64,000 nt of DNA. Source: Candidatus Kirkpatrickella diaphorinae (GTDB taxonomy: Bacteria; Pseudomonadota; Alphaproteobacteria; Acetobacterales; Acetobacteraceae). Shown one piece after another: positions 18,219 to 28,300 of this stretch. The number at the start of each line of letters is the position of its first letter. The first letter of the stretch is position 1. Where the stretch lies: positions 1,600,001 to 1,664,000 of the forward strand of contig NZ_CP107052.1 in NCBI RefSeq assembly GCF_025736875.1, given 5' to 3'. The notes beneath the pieces were generated by a model. The model did not search any database. It saw only the letters and a program-made list of their open reading frames with translations, and was not told the DNA's origin. The position numbers and the translations under genes were made by a program.

Positions 18219-18455
18219 TCATCTTTTGTGGGGGTGCGGCTTCGGCTTTCGGCTGCCGCCCATCGTGCCGCACGTCCCCATCGTGCCCGCCGTACCGAAT
18301 GTGCCACCCAGCGTGCCGACAGAACCCGCTGTACCCAATGTTCCGAATGTCCCGGCGGAGGAAGGCCCGTGGCGCGGCCCGTCCCTGTCGCTCACCATCA
18401 CATCAGACAGATCATCCGGTGGTGGTTGATGAGGGCGACCGTGCTCGGCTTTCAT
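18219..18455 (-). CDS. Putative RiPP precursor 2, Gly/Thr repeat peptide
   Basis: A 78-residue peptide whose ATG overlaps the stop of precursor 1 as ATGA. Residues 34-67 are a run of G-T-F-G, G-T-A-G, G-T-M-G and similar units, closely matching the core of precursor 1 (shared pattern F-G-[ST]-x-G-T-A-G-S-x-G-[ST]-x-G-G-T-F-G). One Cys lies in the repeat. The front (about residues 1-33) is acidic and Pro-rich and has no double-glycine leader. The tail is basic, R-K-P-K-P-H-P-H-K-R, and contains the only lysines near the repeat. It may be a second substrate, an unexported partner or an immunity-like decoy. The opposite strand is also open here (Val-Pro repeats), but the overlap with precursor 1 favours this strand. 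Confidence 0.6.
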   Translation of the reverse strand: MKAEHGRPHQPPPDDLSDVMVSDRDGPRHGPSSAGTFGTLGTAGSVGTLGGTFGTAGTMGTCGTMGGSRKPKPHPHKR

Positions 18456-18685
18456 GAATCACCTCCGCCCATACACATAGAGGACGCGCCAGACCCGAAT
18501 GTCCCTGCCGTCCCGACGGAGCCGAAAGTGCCACCTGCCGATCCTGCCGACCCCGCCGTCCCGACACTGCCAAAACAATCCGCCCCGCCGACGACGCGAT
18601 CCAGTTCCTGATCAACAAGGATTTCCGTCAAGGCATCATCCGCGCAGAGAGACTCGAAACTGACCGAAGGGGGTTTGCTGAGCAT
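18452..18685 (-). CDS. Putative RiPP precursor 1 with double-glycine leader and Gly/Ser/Thr-rich core
   Basis: A 77-residue peptide with a 34-residue leader that ends L-V-D-Q-E-L-D-R-V-V-G-G. This matches the GG-leader consensus at every key place: Leu -12, Glu -8, Leu -7, Val -4, Gly-Gly. The C39 exporter gene in the same cluster is the expected processing enzyme. The 43-residue core is almost only Gly, Ser, Thr and Ala with two Cys and three Phe, arranged as G-[ST]-x repeats, and ends M-G-G-G-D-S with a C-terminal Ser. Gly-rich cores with Ser/Thr/Cys suit azole formation (as in microcin B17), and a C-terminal Ser in a Gly/Ser tail recalls class IIb siderophore microcins. A strong AGAAGGA ribosome site lies about 7 bases before the ATG. 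It converges on the biosynthetic operon and follows the MFS gene on the same strand. Confidence 0.8.
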   Translation of the reverse strand: MLSKPPSVSFESLCADDALTEILVDQELDRVVGGADCFGSVGTAGSAGSAGGTFGSVGTAGTFGSGASSMCMGGGDS

Positions 18686-18811
18686 AAGGCATTCCTTCTA
18701 TGGAGGGTTGATGAAATAATACGCCGGGAATCATCAGTACGCAATGCGCATTTACCATGGTACGGCAATAAATAGTAATTCTCTTCCGTCAATTTCGTAT
18801 AGAATTCCACT
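18686..18811 (-). promoter_or_regulatory. Leader region of the precursor peptide genes
   Basis: This 126-base AT-rich gap lies between the MFS stop and the precursor 1 start. It contains the AGAAGGA ribosome site (18693-18699, read on the minus strand) and probably a promoter, so the peptides can be made in excess over the MFS protein. I cannot point to reliable -35/-10 boxes. Confidence 0.4.
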
Positions 18812-20140
18812 TTATTGCTCATAACTTGTTAATGATGCCGTCACACGAGTTTTTCCAAATAAGAGGTAAAGCGCCATTGGCCCTACGACCAATGCCAGGG
18901 CGGAGGTTGCCAGGATAGAGATGGAAAGAAGGAGCTTGCCGGATAAAAAGCGGTCCGAGATAACGCCCATTGTCACCGCGCCCAGCGCGCCGAAAGCCGA
19001 CATGAAAAGTGACCATATTGCGAAAACACGCCCATGAAGGGATGTCGGCGTGACCTCCTGAATCACCGTCGGTATCGGGACATTGGCCACGCCGGAAAAA
19101 AACAGGAAAGCGCCAACCATGGCGATATCGAGATGCGCATTGCTCACTATACTGGCGGCACCGATAAAGGGGAGGGCCATAGTCAGGCAGATCAACATGA
19201 TTTCAAGCCGGATATCTGCTCTGAAGACGTGACGGGCGACGCTATCCACAGCCGCCGCGACCGGAAAGCCAAGAAAGCCGATCAGCCAGCTCATTGCTCC
19301 AAGATGATGTCCCAGAGAGGAGAGATCGAGCTCGAAGCGCCGATGTAAAGCGAGCGTCATCATGGATAGGGTGCCTTGTGCAGCAAAAGCATTCGGGCCC
19401 GCCAGCAGGGCAAGGGTGAGGAAACGTCGCTTTAAATCCCGACGCATCGTGCAGCCAGGAATAAATCGACGTGTCAGCCTCACCCCGGTGGAAACAATGC
19501 CGGGCCGGGGAAGAACAATAACGGCAAGTAAAAGAAGTAAGCCCAAGAGGGCGCTGACCGCCTCCACCCCGCGCCACAGCCCGTCGCTTCGCGCGGGTGC
19601 AAATAAGGTGGCCACCGTGAAGAGCGCGCCACTGAAGTAATATCCGGCGCCATAACTTAAAGTGATGAGCGCCCCGACCGCCGCATTGGTGAGCATGAGG
19701 TTTATCGCGCCGGCATATTGCGGCGTCATGGCGTAAATCACGGGAACCATGCCAATTTCAGTCGCCGCAATGATGATTTTGAAGAAGCAAAACTGGCTGA
19801 AGCTGGCGCTCAAACCGCATGACAAGTGGCTGATGACCCAAATCAGAATGAGGTTTTTGAGAACGCACCGACTTCCGTAGCGATCCACAAAAAACGCGCA
19901 GGGCAGCGCGAGGAAACTTGCGAGAAACAGGTCGAACGTGCCCTGTAAGTGCCCTATCTGCGTGTCAGAAACGGCAAAATGACGCTGTATTTCGGGAAGT
20001 AGAAGAGAACTGGCACTACGCGTCATCATCTGCGTGCCCGGCACAAGGCCGATCATCAGAACAGCTTTTACAGTTTTTACGTGGCGACGCCGATGATCCA
20101 CAAGCTTCATCCCGCTTGTTGATTGACGATGCCACATCAT
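18812..20140 (-). CDS. MFS transporter, candidate self-immunity or export gene of the RiPP cluster
   Basis: A 442-residue major facilitator with about twelve hydrophobic helices. A motif-A-like segment, F-V-D-R-Y-G-S-R, follows helix 2, and a second copy V-I-S-D-R-F-L appears in the C-terminal half, as usual for the fold. It lies upstream of, and on the same strand as, the two precursor peptide genes, and no other immunity candidate is obvious in the cluster. Removal of the peptide or of a siderophore-like moiety is possible, but substrate cannot be read from sequence. The start is uncertain: tandem ATGs at 20140 and 20137 lack a clear ribosome site, and an ATG at 20110 is an alternative that trims a basic tail. 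Confidence 0.82.
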   Translation of the reverse strand: MMWHRQSTSGMKLVDHRRRHVKTVKAVLMIGLVPGTQMMTRSASSLLLPEIQRHFAVSDTQIGHLQGTFDLFLASFLALPCAFFVDRYGSRCVLKNLILIWVISHLSCGLSASFSQFCFFKIIIAATEIGMVPVIYAMTPQYAGAINLMLTNAAVGALITLSYGAGYYFSGALFTVATLFAPARSDGLWRGVEAVSALLGLLLLLAVIVLPRPGIVSTGVRLTRRFIPGCTMRRDLKRRFLTLALLAGPNAFAAQGTLSMMTLALHRRFELDLSSLGHHLGAMSWLIGFLGFPVAAAVDSVARHVFRADIRLEIMLICLTMALPFIGAASIVSNAHLDIAMVGAFLFFSGVANVPIPTVIQEVTPTSLHGRVFAIWSLFMSAFGALGAVTMGVISDRFLSGKLLLSISILATSALALVVGPMALYLLFGKTRVTASLTSYEQ

Positions 20141-20358
20141 TACGGCTTTATGACTGTGGCGAAAACATGATTATACTTTAAGAGGGGTAAATGCGGCTTT
20201 TTATTGCTGCCACAGCAGGGCGATGACGGCCAGGTACATTCCTTCTTCAGGGCCGGACGCATAGATACGTCCGCCCGGTCGCGGCTCCACCCTCTACTCG
20301 CCACGCTGAACGCAGGTGCAACGGCATATCGGCATCCCGATACACCGCCGAATGTGAT

Positions 20359-20730
20359 TCAGAGTTCTTTGAGGGCGCGTTTGATTTCCGTGCCACGTTC
20401 CTCCAGAAGCGCGGCGAGTTCATTCAAGGCTTCCGAAAGCGCACGGGCGTCTCGACGACTCAGCTTCTCATTTGAAAGCCGGTAGCCAACCGTTTTAACG
20501 AGCGCCGCAAGGGAGGACATACGCTGATTGGCCCGATCAACGGAATTGAGAGCGGGACCAACTTTGCTCGCCGCAATCATGACTTTTCTGACGTCATGCG
20601 ACGTTGAAAGCGAGATTTCCTGAAGTTCGCTGCGAAGCGCCGCCAATTTGAGGCGCTCAAGCATTCCGAAACGTCTGGAAGGGTCTGGTCTGACATTGTC
20701 ACGTGTCAGAACATCGTTGTCTTTACGCAT
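20359..20730 (-). CDS. Hypothetical helical protein
   Basis: About 123 residues, rich in charged residues and predicted mostly helical, with heptad-like stretches in the second half (L-S-E-A-L-N-E-L-A-A-L-L-E-E-R). There is no signal peptide, transmembrane segment or motif I know. I choose the ATG at 20730 over 20742 because an AAGG sits seven bases before it. It is separated by about 300 bases from the DUF3050 gene and by about 220 from the MFS gene, with no sign of operon linkage. The function is unknown. Confidence 0.6.
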   Translation of the reverse strand: MRKDNDVLTRDNVRPDPSRRFGMLERLKLAALRSELQEISLSTSHDVRKVMIAASKVGPALNSVDRANQRMSSLAALVKTVGYRLSNEKLSRRDARALSEALNELAALLEERGTEIKRALKEL

Positions 20731-21035
20731 GAGCCTTAACAAATCCTTCCCGATTGTTACTTGCGTTGCAGGCTAAACCGCGCCTCTCCCGACCGTCAAT
20801 ATAAATAAACCAATCATTAACTTTTCATTTCAGCCGTCACAACGCATGTCCACGGTGTTTTCCGTCAGACGCGCCGCCTCTCCGGCCCGACTCAGAAAGG
20901 AAGTTTTGCCGCGATGATCAAGTCAGGATGCGAGTCGGTGAACTGACCTCAAAGGCCCATCGGACCTTCAGGGTGGAGACGGGAAGAGGGGCGCAGCCCT
21001 CCCCTCCCGCCACCCGGCAGAACTGGAAGGCGCTT
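20731..21035. other. Intergenic region
   Basis: No gene is visible in these 305 bases. Near 20976-21010 there is an imperfect G-rich/C-rich hairpin just after the DUF3050 gene on the minus strand, which may act as its terminator, but the stem contains mismatches and no T tract follows. Confidence 0.35.
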
Positions 21036-21842
21036 CTAAAGGACGGCCGCGCTTCGCGGCGCGTCGGCGGCGGCATGTTCGGACGACATACCGTCCTGCG
21101 CCTTAAGGTCGCGCAATATGCCGTCCCAGAGATGTAGACGCATGGAAATCGCCATCCGGGCGGTGTGGATGGCGCGATCACGGCTGGCGTCATCGCGGAT
21201 CAGATCAGACAGAATTTTCTGCGCGGCCGGACCGTGATCTTCCCCATCCAGCTCAATATGACGGGTCAGATAATGCACCAGGCGCGGCACTTTGCCTTGG
21301 TCCAGCCCCCAACGATCCAGGAGAGCCTGAAACATATTCGGGATGGAGTCTTCGCGGCCATAGAAGAAACTGCTCGCCACCTCCTCCAGACGCCCCTCCA
21401 ACGCGACGGAAAGGGTGGAACGGACAAAATCCCTGACATATTTGGGCAGCGCGGCCTGTTCGAAACTTGCATCAAGCGTTTCACCACGACGCAGGGACAC
21501 GGAAAATGTCTCAAAAGCGACGCTTGAACATGACATGTCCTTCATCGCGGCGAGATACATCTCAAGATGGCTGGCCGGTTTACCATCAACGCCGAAATCC
21601 GTCTCCTCCCCCAGAATGATCTCATTGATGAAGCGCGCCTTGGAGGGATCCTGCGGCGGAAACCAGGGGAGTGTGATGGTTGTCAGTTCCCGCTGCAGAC
21701 GCTTTGCAAGCGACATGAAATCCCAGACGGCAAAGAGATGCGCCTCCATGAAGACCCGCAAATGCGCGGGTGTTCTGATATAACTATACAACTCATGATC
21801 GACGAGCTTGCGCTGCAATTCAGCAACTTCTTTATCAAACAT
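21036..21842 (-). CDS. DUF3050 (heme-oxygenase-like fold) protein
   Basis: A 268-residue protein matching the DUF3050 pattern: V-F-M-E-A-H-L-F-A-V-W-D-F-M-S-L near residue 30, then P-W-F-P-P, I-N-E-I-I-L-G-E-E-T-D and S-H-L-E-M-Y-L-A-A-M. These conserved His and Glu residues are consistent with the helical, metal-binding heme-oxygenase-like superfamily, some members of which are di-iron oxidases. No specific substrate is known to me. It is a single gene facing away from the large helicase-nuclease, with an AT-rich promoter region between them. It is common as a stand-alone gene in Proteobacteria and not clearly part of the neighbouring RiPP cluster, though its redox fold would permit a tailoring role. 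Confidence 0.8.
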   Translation of the reverse strand: MFDKEVAELQRKLVDHELYSYIRTPAHLRVFMEAHLFAVWDFMSLAKRLQRELTTITLPWFPPQDPSKARFINEIILGEETDFGVDGKPASHLEMYLAAMKDMSCSSVAFETFSVSLRRGETLDASFEQAALPKYVRDFVRSTLSVALEGRLEEVASSFFYGREDSIPNMFQALLDRWGLDQGKVPRLVHYLTRHIELDGEDHGPAAQKILSDLIRDDASRDRAIHTARMAISMRLHLWDGILRDLKAQDGMSSEHAAADAPRSAAVL

Positions 21843-22327
21843 AGGACGTCTCGCTCATAAAGATAATATCAGGTCAAAAATGCGAAAGCATTGACCTTGG
21901 TATGATTCGCATATTTACGCCATAAAGCAACTGGTAATATTCTTGCTTATGCTTTATTGATCTGGATCAATTAATTTATAGATCGTTTTTTCCGCTTTTA
22001 TTGTATTTATTCAAATATTCGTGAGAGGGCGTGATCGCGGCGAAGCGGTCATCACGCCTGACGAAACGCGCGCGCACCAATATCAGCCAAGTGCGGAAGC
22101 AAGGCGAAGACCTTCCCTGCCGCCATCGCATCTGACTGACAAGCTCGGACTGAAATCCGGAATGTCCCCCCTCAAATACGCGAAATTCGCCTGCGAAATC
22201 ATCGAGATGGGACGAATGCCCGTGTCCCTCGCCCCGGCAGGTGCGTTTTGGGGCAGAAAGCCGACGTTTTGACCTTTCAATTTCGACAGTAAATGTCTAG
22301 CCTTCTTGCATAAAATGGGGAGGCAAT
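21843..22327. promoter_or_regulatory. Divergent intergenic region with inverted repeat upstream of the helicase-nuclease
   Basis: These 485 bases separate two divergent genes. The part 21880-22020 is AT-rich and likely holds promoters. A perfect 8-base inverted repeat, GGCGTGAT at 22028-22035 and ATCACGCC at 22051-22058, encloses a 15-base loop. It could be a transcript hairpin or an operator. No gene is supported in the open frames 22021-22272 and 22083-22394. Confidence 0.4.
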
Positions 22328-25300
22328 ATGCACGGTTTCGGTGAGCAGAATTCCATTGAGGCTGATCCCGAAGAGGACATCCCGAAAACGCCATCCATCT
22401 ATGCGGATCTTTCAGACTGCTTTACTTACGCCTCTTATCAAAATGCTGTCCCCGTCCTCCGCGCGATTGAAATCAGAAATGTCGGCGGCCTGCATCTCGA
22501 AAATATACGTCTGGAGCTTACCTCCAACCCGGCTTTTTTAAGGCCGAAGACCTGGACGATTGAACGTCTGATACCCGGTGATGACCTGCCGCTGAGCGAT
22601 CGGAAGATTGATCTCGACGCCGCTTATCTTGCCGGACTGAATGAAGCTGAACGCGGCGAGGTGACGTTACGGCTCATATCCAAAGATGTCGTGCTTGACG
22701 AGCAGCATTTTCCCGTCCGCCTCCTGGCACGTGACGAGTGGGGCGGCGTCAAGGGAATGGCGCAGTTATTGCCCGCTTTCGTCATGCCAAACGACCCGGC
22801 CATTTCAAAAATTCTGCTCGCCGCCGCTGATATTCTGGAAAAAAATGGTCATCCGAGTGGATTGGATGGTTATCAATCTGACTCGCCTCAGCGCAGCTTT
22901 ATGCTGACAGCCGCAATCTATGCTGCGATCGCGGCAGCAGGCCTCCATTACGCGGAACCGCCCGCCAGTTTTGAGGAACGCGGACAGAAAGTGCGCCGAC
23001 CGGGCAGGATTGTTGAAGAAAAACTCGCGACATGTCTCGATACAACGCTGCTTTTCGCCGCGGCGCTGGAGGGGGCGGGCCTGAACCCCGTCATCCTGAT
23101 GTTCAAGGGTCATGCCGCGGTCGGCGTCTGGCTCATCAAACGGCATTTCAGCCATACGGTGGAAGATGATCAGATGGAGGTCCGCAAGGCGCTCGCATCG
23201 CATGAGATGATCATATTTGAAACGACGGGCGTCACGCAACGCCCACCGATGATACTGGAAGCAGCACAGCACGCGCTTGATCATCGCATGAGCGAGGAAG
23301 CCGCGCCGGATTTTACGGCAGCCATCGATGTCAAACGCGCCCACAGCGGCGGCGTTACCCCGCTCGCCTCGCATGAAGCCCCGCAACATCCCGTTGAAGA
23401 CGCAGATTCAGGCGGCGCTTTCCACCCTTTATCCTTGCCCGCCATCCCCTCTTTCATTGATATGCCCGGCCTCTTTGTTGAGGAAAAGCCGACAAATGCT
23501 GCCGGTCGCATTGATCGATGGCAGAAGAAACTCCTTGATCTGACATTGCGCAATCGCCTGCTCAATTTTCCCTCAACGAAAAAGACGATCCCGTTTCTCT
23601 GCACGGATGTCGCTTATCTGGAGGACCGCCTGGCGGATGGCGCCGCGATTCAAATCGTGTCTCTGCCAGAGCAAAATCCGATCGGGGAGAGAGACGAAGC
23701 CCTCTATCGGGAAAAGCACGGACGCGACCTGAATGAAAGCTACGCCGCCGCGGCCCTGAAACGGGATGAACTCCCCTCCCCGCTGAGCGGGGAGGAACTC
23801 TCAGCACGCCTGATTGACATGCATCGCCAGGTCCGCAACGATTTTGCCGAAGGTGGCGCGAATACGCTGTTCCTCGCGGTCGGATTTTTACGATGGCGCA
23901 AAAAGCCGGAAGATGAGAAATCCTATCGTGCGCCCCTGTTACTGATCCCGGTCAAGCTGGAACGTCGAAGTGCGAGCGCGCCCTTCCGCCTGCGCTTTAA
24001 TGAGGATGATCCACGTTTCAACGCAACGTTGCTACAATTTCTGGAGCGTGACTTTGATCTGCAGCTCCCGCAATTTGGCGGCGAACTCCCGAAGGATGAA
24101 AGTGGCATTGACGTCCCCCGCATTCTGAATGCGATGCGCCAGGCCGTGCGCGACGTGCCGGGCATGGAAGTCATTGACGAGACCGCCCTCTCCACTTTCA
24201 GTTTTGCCAAATATCTGATGTGGAAAGACCTCGTCGAGCGCACGGAGGCATTGAGAGAAAACCGCGTCGTCGCGCACCTGATCGACACACCTGACAAACC
24301 ATTCGATGACGGTACGTCTCTGCGATTTGATGAAACCGAGCTCGACCAGCGTTACGCACCGGCGGATATCATCAGCCTCCTCCCTGCGGATTCATCACAG
24401 GTTGCGGCGAGTATTATCGCAGCCGAGGGGCAGGATTTCGTGCTCGTGGGCCCGCCGGGCACGGGTAAAAGCCAGACGATCGCCAACATGATCGCCAATT
24501 GCCTCGGTTCCGGTAAGACGGTCCTTTTCGTTGCGGAGAAGACCGCCGCGCTTGACGTTGTTTATCGGCGCTTGCGGGAGCACGGTCTGGGCGCACATTG
24601 CATCGAGCTTCATTCCAGTAAATCAGACCGACGTCATTTCCTGACCCAGTTACGAACAGCCTGGGAATACCATTCCCGGAATGATCCAACAGAATGGATC
24701 ACGATTAATGACCGTCTCAAATTGCGACGCGATCAACTTAATCTGTATGTCGACGCGCTTCACAAGAAATATTCCAATGGATGGACGCCCTATCTCGCCC
24801 TGGGCACCGCGCTGCGCGGCGCTGATGTCGCGGCACCGCATTTTGAATGGCCGAAGGAGCGCACGCACGACCCAGCATCTCTAGCCGCATTGGAGGAGCT
24901 TGCGGATAATCTCGGTGAATATTTTGCCGCGTTGCAACACGTACCCGCATTGGAGCTCGTGGATTTCGACGATCACAATATCGCCTGGCAGAATGCGCTG
25001 CTCGATAGCGCGCAGGCCTTACGTAACGCGGCGGAGAGGCTCGCCAGTTCCCTGAATGTCTTTCGCGATGCACTCGGTATCTCCGCCACCCGACAGCCCG
25101 TTGAGGACGAGATCGCGATGCTCACGCGTTTGGCGTCCGCCATCGAGGCAGGCCGTGATCGCGACCTCACCATCGCTTTCGAGGGAGATTTCACCAGATA
25201 TGAGAGAGATCGCCTCGACTTCACCGCCGCGATCACGGCCTACCGGGATGCGGAGCAGAAACTTGCGGCGCGTTTCACGCCGGAATCCGTGCAATCCATT

Positions 25301-28300
25301 GACGTAGAGGCACTTGACCTCCGATGGCGGGAAGCCAACGCCGCCTTGTGGCCGCTTTCAGTATTGGCCCGACAAAAAGTGACGCGCCTGCTTCAGACCT
25401 ATGCCGCGGAAGGCACGGTCAAGCCTGAGAACGACCTGAGCCTTCTGACACGGATGAAAGATCAGGGCGCGATCATCACGCAAACACCGCTTAACGGTTT
25501 GTCGCTTCCCATCAAAGGGCTCGAAACCAACCTGACCGAGCTTGAGGAGATTTTTGATCACGCCGGACGTCTGCGCACCGCATTGAGCTTTCACGGCCGC
25601 AATCTTGATGAATCTGCGCAGGCAACCCGGAAAGTGGCGGCCGCCTTGCGCGACAGGCAGGCCCATGACGGCATCTGGCTTGCCTGTGAGCGTCTCCTCT
25701 CGGCGCATCAAAGTTTCGGCGATGCGTGTGAGCGGTTTTCAGAGCGGGCAGGGCGCGCGATCCGCCTTGATAAAACCTCAGACGCACTTATTGCGCTTTG
25801 CGACCGTCTGGAGGCGCTGGAGAATGCGCGACGCAACCTGCGCGACTGGTCAGGCTGGTGCCGCATCCGCAACCAGGCGCGCGCCGTCGATCTCGGCGCA
25901 TTGGTTGAGCAGATTGAAAAAGGCGCCATCCCCGCCAGCCAGGCGCGGACAGCCTTCCGCCTCGGATATGCACGATGGTGGCTGGGCACCGTCATGGAAG
26001 AGAATGCGGTGCTGCGCAACTTTGATCGCTTCCTGCATGAAAAAGCGATCCGTGACTTCCGGGAAATTGATGATCTCGTCCGGAAACATGCTGTCGGGCG
26101 GATTGTGAGTCGGCTGACGCATGATCTGCCCGATGTGCAAAGCGTGCCCAGAAAATCCGAACTCGGCCTTCTGCGTCATCAGATGGAATTACAGCGCCCC
26201 AGTCAGTCGATCCGGGAGATGATCAGTAAAATGCCGGAGAGCTTCCCGAAGCTGGCGCAATGTATGTTAATGTCGCCCCTCTCCATCTCCCAGTTCCTGC
26301 CGCCGAACCAGAAACTCTTCGATGTTGTGATATTCGATGAGGCCTCACAGATCTCCACATGGGACGCGGTAGGCGCGATTGCACGCGGGCGACAGACGAT
26401 CATTGTCGGTGATCCCAAGCAGCTCCCGCCGACCAATTTCTTCGGCAGCAATCATGATGATGAAGATGTTGCTGAATATGAGAAAGATATGGAGAGCATT
26501 CTCGATGAGGCGAAAGCCGCCGGTATCCCCGTGCGCGATCTGCGCTGGCATTATCGCAGCCGCAGCGAATCCCTTATCGCCTTCTCCAATCATCATTATT
26601 ATCAAGGCCGTTTAGTCACCTTCCCTTCTCCTCAGGTCGATGACCGCGCCGTCAAACTGCGAAAAATCCCGCATGGCGTTTATGACCGCGGCAAAAGCCG
26701 CACAAATCGCATTGAGGCAGAAGCTGACGCAGATGAGGCCGTTTCCCGCATGCGGCAATGGTTGAACCTGCCGGAAGAGAAACGCCCGACCCTGGGCGTC
26801 ATCACTTTCAACGTGCAGCAACAGGCGCTGATCCTCGACCTGATTGATCTCGCCCGCCGCAATGAACCGGAACTTGAATGGTTCTTTTCCGATGACCGAA
26901 TCGAACCCACCATCGTCAAAAATCTTGAAAACGTGCAGGGTGACGAGCGCGATGTCATTCTCTTTTCCATTACCTTCTGGAAGGATGCGGCCGGCAAGCT
27001 CTTCATGGATTTTGGCGCGCTGAATCGTGAAGGCGGGGAGAGACGCCTCAATGTTGCTGTGACCCGTGCACGGCAGGAACTCATCGTTTTCTCCGGTTTC
27101 ACCGCTGACCATATCGATGTTGCCCGCGTGAAGGCGGCAGGCGCGCATGATCTCAAGGCTTTCCTCGATTATGCTGAGCGTGGGGCGGTCGCATTACCGG
27201 CCCGGAATGCGGGTTCTGTCGGCGATTATGACTCACCATTTGAGGAGGCCGTCGCCGCAAAACTCACGCAACGTGGATGGCGCGTCGCGCCCCAGATTGG
27301 CGTTTCCGGATTTCGTATCGATATTGGCGTGCACCATCCGGATCTCGCCGGGGCCTATCTCGCTGGCGTAGAATGTGATGGCGCCACTTATCACAGCGCC
27401 GCAACTGCCCGCGATCGGGACAAAGTGCGGGAGCAGGTTCTTGCCGGGCTTGGCTGGAATATCATCCGCGTCTGGTCAACCGATTGGTGGTATGACGCCG
27501 AGGGTTGCACTGAGCGCCTGCATCAGGCCCTCGAAAATCTGTTGGAGGAAAGTCGCGCGAGACAGGACGCAGAAGCGGCACGCTTTCAGGCCGAAGCGGG
27601 CCTTGACGCCGTCAAAACCGACATCGCGCCATCAGAGGAAGCAAGCGTCGAAGATTACCTCCCGCCCCCTCGCATTGATGAAACCCTACCGCAAGCGGCT
27701 GACGTCACGCCCCCGCCCGTGACAGCACCGGAACCGGAGCGCTTCGCGAGAGCCATGATGCCTCCCGTGCCAAGAGTTTCGTCGGATCGATTTTACCGAA
27801 TCACTGATTTCTCAGCCATGAAGATCGACCCTGACCGTTTTTACGATCCTGATTACGGCGACACGTTACGTGCGATGGTCAATGCCGTCATTGAAACGGA
27901 AAGTCCTCTCCGCACCGATATACTTTATCAGCGCATCGCGCGGGCGCATGGCTGGTCACGGACCGGCAGCAAAATCCGGGAACAGATTGACAGACATCTG
28001 CCTGATTTCACGCGCGCCACCGAATCAAGCGGGGAATTTATCTGGCAGCGCGGCGCGGATACAAGCCTCATCGCTTACCGTCGCCCACAGGGAGAGGAAA
28101 CGCGCCGCGCCATTTCCGACATCCCCCTTACGGAAATCGCATCCGTGGTTCGGGGCAATCCAGAGATTTTCAATGATGCAGACCCGGCACGCGATCTCGC
28201 CCGCCTGCTCGGCGTCGAACGTTTGGCAGCCGCAGCGCGCGCGAGGCTTGAAGAAGCCATCACCCTCGGGCGTCCGGATATGACCGCCGAAACCACATCA

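Noticed and set aside
18226..18611. Val-Pro-rich open frames on the plus strand opposite the precursor genes
   Set aside because: They are the complement of the Gly-Thr repeats; the minus strand has a GG leader, a strong ribosome site and an ATGA overlap, the plus strand has none of these.
18628..18822. 64-residue minus-strand frame between the MFS and precursor 1 genes
   Set aside because: No strong ribosome site, and the second half overlaps precursor 1 in another frame.
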